From contig JBEVLT010000470.1 in assembly GCA_040509055.1 (NCBI GenBank), positions 1 to 14,499 on the forward strand: DNA of 14,499 bases, in the 5' to 3' direction. How positions within the stretch are numbered: position 1 is the first letter of the stretch; every line of letters starts with the position of its first letter. This DNA is from JAJKIP01 sp040509055. GTDB lineage: Bacteria; Bacteroidota; Bacteroidia; Chitinophagales; Chitinophagaceae. Shown here in pieces: positions 7,954 to 13,078 of the stretch. A program made the position numbers and the translations under genes. Under the pieces are notes generated by a model. That model searched no databases. It worked only from the letters and a program-made list of their open reading frames with translations, and was not told where the DNA came from.

Positions 7954-8403
7954 GTGTCAGACCGCAATCTTAAATTATCCATTAATAACCATGACCTGGC
8001 CGAGGCGTTTTTTGAAGACACGCGGCTGCTGGGCATCATGACGCCGGAAAAGGACTACCAGTTTTGCTGGCAGCTCAATAACCTGCTGGGAATGGATTTC
8101 CGGATCAACCACGATGTGGAGATCAGCCTGAAAAAGAAGAAGCGGGATTACTATTTCTCTGTATTCGAATACCAGGAGCCGGCCGGCTCGCTTTGCCACT
8201 ACCTGTACAATAACCAGTTTGACGGAGAGTATTTGCTACCGGAGTTCAAGCACCTTGATTTTTTATGGCTGCTGAAGGAGGATATTGTGTCCGATATCAC
8301 CCTGCAGGAGCTCATTCTTTCCGTTCGCTCCATTACGGGCGTGCAGCTGGTGGTAGAGCTGACCAACGAAAAGATCAGGAACAAGGAACATTTGGTGTTT
8401 TGA
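7954..8403 (+). CDS. IPExxxVDY family protein (function unknown)
   Basis: This 149-residue soluble protein has no signal peptide or membrane helix. It resembles the small Bacteroidota-restricted family named after an IPExxxVDY motif. Here the motif appears in relaxed form as LPEFKHLDF around residues 95-103, followed by LWLLKED. An earlier conserved-looking part is DYQFCWQLNNLLGMDF. The start is a GTG at 7954; the preceding peptidase stop is the nearest in-frame stop upstream, no ATG intervenes, and the first internal ATG would lose 28 residues. It sits 21 bases after the M28 peptidase and is probably co-transcribed. No biochemical role is established for this family that I can name. Confidence 0.7.
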   Translation: MSDRNLKLSINNHDLAEAFFEDTRLLGIMTPEKDYQFCWQLNNLLGMDFRINHDVEISLKKKKRDYYFSVFEYQEPAGSLCHYLYNNQFDGEYLLPEFKHLDFLWLLKEDIVSDITLQELILSVRSITGVQLVVELTNEKIRNKEHLVF

Positions 8404-8508
8404 TGGGTAAATGAAAAAATGCGGGAATTTGAAAAGGTTGGCCTGGAAATGGGAGCAGAAAGGTGAAGATTGGCCGACTGGCTGCATTCATCATCAAATA
8501 CTGGTATT

Positions 8509-8739
8509 ATGTGGACAGAAGAAAAGAATAAATTATACAGGAAGATCACTTTCAAAGATTTCAGTGAAGCATTTGCTTTTATGACAAGGGTGGCGCTGAT
8601 CGCTGAAAAAATGGACCATCATCCCGAATGGAAGAATGTGTATAACACCGTGGAACTCTGGCTCAGCACCCATGATGCAGGCGATGTGGTCACGGAAAAA
8701 GACCGCAAGCTGGCCACCGCGATCGACGCAATGGTATAA
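8509..8739 (+). CDS. 4a-hydroxytetrahydrobiopterin dehydratase (pterin-4a-carbinolamine dehydratase)
   Basis: This 76-residue cytoplasmic enzyme dehydrates 4a-hydroxytetrahydropterin, recycling the pterin cofactor after aromatic amino acid hydroxylation. The family signature is clear: KMDHHPEWKNVYNTVELWL (residues 34-52, with the catalytic His pair at 37-38), followed by STHDAGDVVTEKDRKLA. The ATG at 8509 gives MWTEEKNKLYRK, the usual beginning for short bacterial members. A TTG at 8470 would add 13 residues without family support. No pterin-dependent hydroxylase gene is in the window. The 105 bases upstream (8404-8508) are purine-rich on the + strand and hold no recognised feature. Confidence 0.9.
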   Translation: MWTEEKNKLYRKITFKDFSEAFAFMTRVALIAEKMDHHPEWKNVYNTVELWLSTHDAGDVVTEKDRKLATAIDAMV

Positions 8740-8765
8740 ATCCCTTATCTTTCGGTTTCCCGTGT

Positions 8766-8793
8766 TGACCGGTACCCCACCACCGGTTGTTTT
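8766..8793 (+). terminator. Candidate intrinsic terminator after the dehydratase gene
   Basis: ACCGGT (8768-8773) pairs with ACCGGT (8782-8787) around an 8-base loop, extended by two G-T pairs, and is followed by TGTTTT. This could end transcription of the dehydratase unit before the regulator array. ACCGGT is itself palindromic, so a protein-binding site is an alternative. Confidence 0.4.
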
Positions 8794-8820
8794 AACCCGG
8801 GCTAATCCGTGTAAAAGACC

Positions 8821-10128
8821 ATGCTGGATATTTATGACATGTTCCTGGTGGGGGGCATTTTTTGCGGCTTCATTACCAGCCTGCTTCTTTTTTTCCAGGC
8901 ACGGCGTTATCAGCGACATGCCAATCTCCTGCTTAGCCTGGCCCTTTTTCCGATCGCCTGGTATGCCTTTATCTATCTTATTCTCAAAACAGGCGCTATT
9001 ATACATGTTCCTGTTCTGTTCAGGGCGGGTAGCCCGCTTTATTACCTGATCGGCCCCTGCTCTTACCTCTATGTGCGCAGCGTAATCATGGATGAAGACC
9101 GGTTCCGGAAATGGGATTGGGTCCACTTCCTGCCGGCCATCCTGCATTTGATCGAGCTGATGCCTTTTTTTCTTACGGATGCGGAGACCAAACGGGAGAT
9201 TGTCCGGGAGATCACGCAGCGGTTCAATACCAGCTACCAGAAGGGGTCGGGTCTCGTTCCGGCCATCTGGCATTTTATGCTTCGTCCGGTACATGCGCTG
9301 ATCTACCTGGTCTTTCAATGGGCATTGCTGATCCGCGCGGTAAACAGGAAAAATAATTATACGATCCAGCCACAGGTTTTCAGGAGCATCAGGGCATGGT
9401 TGTTTGGCAGCACAACCCTGATCACCATTATTATGGTTGGGCTGCTTGTTCAGACCGTTGTCGGTGTGATGCTGGCCAAATCTTCCGTGCCTGTTACTTC
9501 CGCCAGCGGTTATATGCAGATCGTCATGACCTTTGCGTTTTTTATCATGAGCGCATACCTCTTTTTCAAACCGGATATACTATATGGCACACTGAAGACG
9601 AATGCAGAACGGTTTATAAAAACGGTAAACCCTTCGCCCGAACCGCCTGCAGCACCGAAGCAACAACCGGTAGCAACTGAGCCTGCCGTGATTACCGTTG
9701 CAACAGGAAAAGAGAATACCGGCAATGAAGATGAACCTGCTGCACGTCGGGAAACCCTTCTGAATGAAGAGCTTATTAACTTATATTCAGATAAGGTTGA
9801 AGAGCACCTGGCCTGCCGCCAATCATTCCGCCGAAAGGGTCTTACGATCAACCAGCTGGCCGATGAGCTTTGTATGCCGGTACATCACCTTTCCTATGTG
9901 CTGAATCATTTATACAAGCAGCGCTTCAGTGATTTTATCAACCAGCACCGGGTGGAATATGTGCGGCAACTGTTTACAGAAGAGGAGAACAGGGTGATGA
10001 AACTGGAGATCCTGGCTGAAAAAGCCGGCTTTTCTTCGCGCAGTAATTTCTTTGCCATGTTTAAGAAATTTACAGGCGTCACCCCCGCCGATTACATCAG
10101 GCAGGCAGAGCAAAAGAGGACCGCATGA
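8821..10128 (+). CDS. Membrane-tethered AraC-family regulator, 7 TM helices (copy 1 of 3)
   Basis: The 435-residue protein has two halves. Residues 1-250 contain seven hydrophobic helices, near 8-25, 36-56, 71-90, 101-118, 154-172, 193-218 and 230-250. Basic residues cluster in the loops QARRYQR, DEDRFRKW and RAVNRKNN, which predicts an outside N-terminus and a cytoplasmic C-terminus. A low-complexity Pro/Ala/Thr/Glu linker (about 265-310) leads to a C-terminal AraC domain with two helix-turn-helix motifs, LTINQLADELCMPVHHLSYV (341-360) and LEILAEKAGFSSRSNFFAMF (395-414), ending TGVTPADYIRQ. It is likely a one-component membrane sensor that binds DNA directly. Unlike copies 2 and 3, its upstream region lacks the TTTG-N19-TAATTTAG promoter. 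Ligand and target genes are unknown. Confidence 0.85.
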   Translation: MLDIYDMFLVGGIFCGFITSLLLFFQARRYQRHANLLLSLALFPIAWYAFIYLILKTGAIIHVPVLFRAGSPLYYLIGPCSYLYVRSVIMDEDRFRKWDWVHFLPAILHLIELMPFFLTDAETKREIVREITQRFNTSYQKGSGLVPAIWHFMLRPVHALIYLVFQWALLIRAVNRKNNYTIQPQVFRSIRAWLFGSTTLITIIMVGLLVQTVVGVMLAKSSVPVTSASGYMQIVMTFAFFIMSAYLFFKPDILYGTLKTNAERFIKTVNPSPEPPAAPKQQPVATEPAVITVATGKENTGNEDEPAARRETLLNEELINLYSDKVEEHLACRQSFRRKGLTINQLADELCMPVHHLSYVLNHLYKQRFSDFINQHRVEYVRQLFTEEENRVMKLEILAEKAGFSSRSNFFAMFKKFTGVTPADYIRQAEQKRTA

Positions 10129-10166
10129 TTCCGGCAGGCAAGTGCTTCATAATAAAATCTACTTAT

Positions 10167-10187
10167 CCACGATGTTTTGCCACGATG
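10167..10187 (+). repeat. CCACGATG direct repeat flanking the -33 box of copy 2
   Basis: CCACGATG occurs at 10167-10174 and again at 10180-10187, 13 bases apart start to start, with the TTTTG of the -33 element lying between them. The second copy also forms CCAC-GAT-GTGG, a short inverted repeat. The position is right for an operator, but copy 3 does not share the repeat. Confidence 0.4.
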
Positions 10188-10206
10188 TGGCCTGCTTGTA
10201 ATTTAG
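10176..10206 (+). promoter_or_regulatory. Promoter of regulator copy 2 (TTTG-N19-TAATTTAG)
   Basis: TTTG at 10176-10179 and TAATTTAG at 10199-10206 are separated by exactly 19 bases, the spacing of the Bacteroidota primary sigma promoter. The -7 box differs from TAnnTTTG at one position (A for T). The same two boxes with the same spacing stand upstream of copy 3, and TGTAATTTAGCCG is identical in both, which strongly supports function. Confidence 0.7.
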
Positions 10207-10214
10207 CCGCCGTT

Positions 10215-10235
10215 ATGAAAAACACCCGGGCATAA
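10215..10235 (+). other. Six-codon upstream ORF in the leader of copy 2
   Basis: An ATG at 10215 opens a six-codon reading frame (MKNTRA) ending with TAA two bases before the regulator ATG at 10238, in a different frame. At the aligned place, copy 3 has ATG followed immediately by TGA (11535-11540). Whether either is translated is unknown; this could be incidental. Confidence 0.2.
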
Positions 10236-10237
10236 CC

Positions 10238-11482
10238 ATGCTGGATTTTTTTGATTTTTTTTTGGTAGGAAGCTTGTTTTGTGGTTTTATCACCAGTCTT
10301 CTCCTGTTTACGCAGTCGCGCTTTCTGCGCCATGCCAACCGGTTGCTGGGCCTGGTTATTTTCCCGATGGCCTGGTATGCACTGACCAACCTGATGCTTA
10401 AAACCGGATGGATGTACAAGGTACCGGACCTGTATGCGGTGGGCAGCCCGCTGTATTACCTGGTCGGTCCCTGCAGTTACCTGTATACCCGAACCATCGT
10501 TATGGACGAAAGCCGGTTTCGCAAATGGGATTGGCTGCATTTTTTACCGGCTATTCTTCACTGCATCGAGTTGTTGCCCTTTTATTTTTCCGATGCTGCT
10601 ATCAAAAAGCAGGCGATCGAATCACTGGCCTATCGCTTCAACGGCAGCCGGCAGGTGCCGGCCCTGTGGCACCATGCAGCCCGGCCTGTTCATGTGATTA
10701 TTTATCTCGTATTTCAATGGCTATTTTTGTTCAAAGCGCTGAACCGCAGGAACAGTTATGCTATTCATGAAGCAATATTCGGCAAGATCCGGTACTGGCT
10801 GTTCAGTTTTACCGCGCTTATTACCGTTGTTGTTATTGGAGTAGTTGTGCAGCTGTTTTTATCTGCCCGTGTTCTTGATGCTCCCATATCTTTTTTTGCT
10901 GCCAACTGGCATATGCGCATACCCATTTCATTTGCCTTTTTTGCCGTAAGCGCTTACCTGTTTTTACAGCCTGAAATATTATATGGCACATTAAAGGCCA
11001 TACCGGGTGATGCTGCTCCGCCGGCCGGCGAAGCAACGATGGCCATACCGGAACTGACCGATACCAACCCTGTCGTGGAGCAGCCAAAAGACGAAGAACC
11101 GGTAATGCGAAAAGGTACCCTGCTGCAGCCGGAACTGGTGGCTGATTATTATACACGGATAGAGAATCACCTGCAGCTTCATCAATCGTTTCGCCGGCAG
11201 GGCCTTACCATTCACCAGCTGGCATCCGAACTTGCTATGCCGGAACATCATCTTTCCTACGTGCTGAATTATCATTACCGGCAGCGCTTCAGCGATTTTA
11301 TCAACCAGCACCGGGTAGACTATATAAAGGAGCTGCTGAAAACAGAAGAATGGAGAAAGATGAAAATAGAAACACTGGCGACAGAAGCGGGCTTTTCTTC
11401 CCGCAGTGCTTTTTTTGCGGCGTTTAAGAAAATAACCGGCCTCACACCGGCCGACTATGCCCGGCAGATAGGGCAGGTCTGA
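10238..11482 (+). CDS. Membrane-tethered AraC-family regulator, 7 TM helices (copy 2 of 3)
   Basis: This 414-residue paralogue of the flanking genes keeps the same plan: seven membrane helices in residues 8-244, a short acidic/Pro linker (about 255-292) and an AraC domain with LTIHQLASELAMPEHHLSYV (323-342) and IETLATEAGFSSRSAFFAAF (377-396), ending TGLTPADYARQ. Shared membrane motifs are FCGFITS, GSPLYYLVGPCSYLY, FRKWDWLHFLPAILH, RPVH and IYLVFQW. It differs from copies 1 and 3 in two outward-facing loops: the one before helix 5 is several residues shorter, and the loop between helices 6 and 7 reads VLDAPISFFAANWHM instead of the SASGYM type. It has its own promoter 30-60 bases upstream, so it need not be co-transcribed with copy 1. 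Ligand and regulon are unknown. Confidence 0.85.
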   Translation: MLDFFDFFLVGSLFCGFITSLLLFTQSRFLRHANRLLGLVIFPMAWYALTNLMLKTGWMYKVPDLYAVGSPLYYLVGPCSYLYTRTIVMDESRFRKWDWLHFLPAILHCIELLPFYFSDAAIKKQAIESLAYRFNGSRQVPALWHHAARPVHVIIYLVFQWLFLFKALNRRNSYAIHEAIFGKIRYWLFSFTALITVVVIGVVVQLFLSARVLDAPISFFAANWHMRIPISFAFFAVSAYLFLQPEILYGTLKAIPGDAAPPAGEATMAIPELTDTNPVVEQPKDEEPVMRKGTLLQPELVADYYTRIENHLQLHQSFRRQGLTIHQLASELAMPEHHLSYVLNYHYRQRFSDFINQHRVDYIKELLKTEEWRKMKIETLATEAGFSSRSAFFAAFKKITGLTPADYARQIGQV

Positions 11483-11492
11483 TCACATACAT

Positions 11493-11523
11493 TTTGTTAC
11501 CAGGCAGGCGACATGTAATTTAG
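11493..11523 (+). promoter_or_regulatory. Promoter of regulator copy 3 (TTTG-N19-TAATTTAG)
   Basis: TTTG at 11493-11496 and TAATTTAG at 11516-11523 are again exactly 19 bases apart. The -7 box and its flanks are identical to those of copy 2, while most of the spacer has diverged, so the boxes look selectively retained. The start codon is 37 bases downstream, comparable to copy 2. Confidence 0.7.
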
Positions 11524-11559
11524 CCGTGCAATTTATGTGAAACACCAGGGGGCGGGTTC

Positions 11560-12834
11560 ATGCTGGATATTTATGATGTACTTATAATCGGCGGGGTCTT
11601 TTGCGGGTTTATAACCAGCTTTCTCCTGGTCACCAGGGGTTATTTTCAACTGCACGCCAACCGGCTGCTGGCCGTGGTTATTTTCTCGATTGCCTGGTAC
11701 GGGCTGCTGTACCTGCTGATCAAAACGGGATGGCTGGGCCAGGTACCTGGTATTTACCGCATTGGCAGCCCGCTGTATTACCTCATCGGCCCCTGCTCTT
11801 ATCTATACACGCGCAGCATTGTCCGCGACGAAAGCCGGTTTCGAAAATGGGACTGGCTGCATTTTTTGCCAGCCTTGCTGCATTTTGCCGAGCTTATTCC
11901 TTTTTATATAGCTGATGCGGAAACCAAGCGAAAGGCGGTGGAATCCATCATACAGAATTTTAACAACAGTTACCAGAAGGCCTCGGGCCTGCTCCCCGCG
12001 CTTTGGCACTTCCTGTTCCGGCCTGTTCATGCGGGAATTTACCTGGTATTTCAATGGATCCTGCTGCTGCGCTCACTGAACAGGAAAGCAAGCTATACCC
12101 TCCATGGCCAGGTTTTCAGCCGTATCCGGGCCTGGTTGTTCAGTTTTACTGGACTGGTCACCATCTTTATCACCGGATTGCTGGTACAGTCATACCTGGG
12201 TATACTGCTTATGCACTCTTCTGTATCGATCACTTCGGCCAGCGGGTATATGCAGGTGATCATGAGCTTTGCCTTCTTTATGATCTGTGCTTACCTGCTG
12301 TTCATGCCGGATATTTTGTATGGTACGTTGAAAGTAAGTACTCTTTTGCCGGTTGCACCGCCAACCTCATCGACCTCTGTGCCGGGCAGGCAACCCTATG
12401 CTATCCCGGAAACGATGCAGACCGTTGCCGAAGCAGCAGAGGATGAAGATCAGCCCCGAAAAGACACGCTGTTTAATGCGGAGCTGGTGGCGCAGTATGC
12501 TTCCCGGATAGAACAGCACCTGGAGACACATCAATCCTTCCGAAGAAAAGGGCTGAATATTACTCAGCTGGCGGGCGACCTGGAAATGCCGGTACACCAT
12601 CTTTCCTATGTACTGAACTCTTATTATAAGCAACGTGTCAATGATTTCATCAACCAGTACCGCGTTAATTATGTGCTCAGGCGGCTGAAGGAAGGGGACT
12701 GGCAAAATATGAAGCTGGAAGCCCTTGGCGCTGAAGCCGGCTTTTCATCCCGCACTACTTTTTTTGTGACATTCAAAAAAATGACCGGCCTAACTCCTGC
12801 CGAATATGCCAAACAGGCTGGCATGGCTGAGTAA
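11560..12834 (+). CDS. Membrane-tethered AraC-family regulator, 7 TM helices (copy 3 of 3)
   Basis: The 424-residue third paralogue has seven membrane helices in residues 7-248, a Pro/Ser/Thr-rich linker (about 262-300) and a C-terminal AraC domain with LNITQLAGDLEMPVHHLSYV (332-351) and LEALGAEAGFSSRTTFFVTF (386-405), ending TGLTPAEYAKQ. The N-terminal third and promoter are closest to copy 2 (both have DESRFRKWDWLHFLPA). The outward loop between helices 6 and 7 (SSVSITSASGYMQ) is close to copy 1 (SSVPVTSASGYMQ). The AraC domain has NDFINQYRV where copies 1 and 2 have SDFINQHRV. Like its neighbours it is predicted to sense something at the membrane and bind DNA in the cytoplasm; the signal and targets are not evident. 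Confidence 0.85.
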   Translation: MLDIYDVLIIGGVFCGFITSFLLVTRGYFQLHANRLLAVVIFSIAWYGLLYLLIKTGWLGQVPGIYRIGSPLYYLIGPCSYLYTRSIVRDESRFRKWDWLHFLPALLHFAELIPFYIADAETKRKAVESIIQNFNNSYQKASGLLPALWHFLFRPVHAGIYLVFQWILLLRSLNRKASYTLHGQVFSRIRAWLFSFTGLVTIFITGLLVQSYLGILLMHSSVSITSASGYMQVIMSFAFFMICAYLLFMPDILYGTLKVSTLLPVAPPTSSTSVPGRQPYAIPETMQTVAEAAEDEDQPRKDTLFNAELVAQYASRIEQHLETHQSFRRKGLNITQLAGDLEMPVHHLSYVLNSYYKQRVNDFINQYRVNYVLRRLKEGDWQNMKLEALGAEAGFSSRTTFFVTFKKMTGLTPAEYAKQAGMAE

Positions 12835-12867
12835 GCAGGGCAATGCAAGCCGGCATCCGAAGATTTT

Positions 12868-12898
12868 TGTTCAGGTCCTGGTTTGTCAATCCTGAACA
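12868..12898 (+). terminator. Hairpin downstream of copy 3, uncertain function
   Basis: TGTTCAGG (12868-12875) and CCTGAACA (12891-12898) form a perfect 8-bp stem around a 15-base loop, 34 bases after the copy 3 stop. No T-tract follows, so it is an unlikely Rho-independent terminator on its own. It may stabilise the 3' end or bind a protein. I see no gene in 12835-13027. Confidence 0.35.
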
Positions 12899-13020
12899 TA
12901 GATTACAGGAACTTTAAAAAGGATAAGCAATATGAGCTGACTTATACTGCTGTCATTTCTGAGATGTAGACAGCCCGGCGGGACACACTGAATACTGATA
13001 GTAAGCAGATGGGATTTTGG

Positions 13021-13058
13021 TACAAAAAAAGCCCGTTACCAACAAAGGAACGGGCTTT
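13021..13058 (-). terminator. Strong intrinsic terminator of rho, likely bidirectional
   Basis: AAAGCCCGTT (13028-13037) pairs perfectly with AACGGGCTTT (13049-13058), a 10-bp GC-rich stem with an 11-base loop. Read on the minus strand it is followed by seven T residues about 20 bases after the rho stop, a textbook Rho-independent terminator. On the plus strand the hairpin is followed by ACTATTTTT, so it can also stop read-through from the regulator array. Confidence 0.88.
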
Positions 13059-13078
13059 ACTATTTTTCAGGAATGAGC

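Noticed and set aside
8470..8508. Longer N-terminus for the dehydratase from a TTG codon
   Set aside because: The added 13 residues have no resemblance to the family, while the ATG at 8509 begins exactly as short members do.
8533..9318. Minus-strand ORF (261 codons) across the dehydratase and regulator copy 1
   Set aside because: It overlaps two well-supported genes on the other strand; its composition is typical of a shadow.
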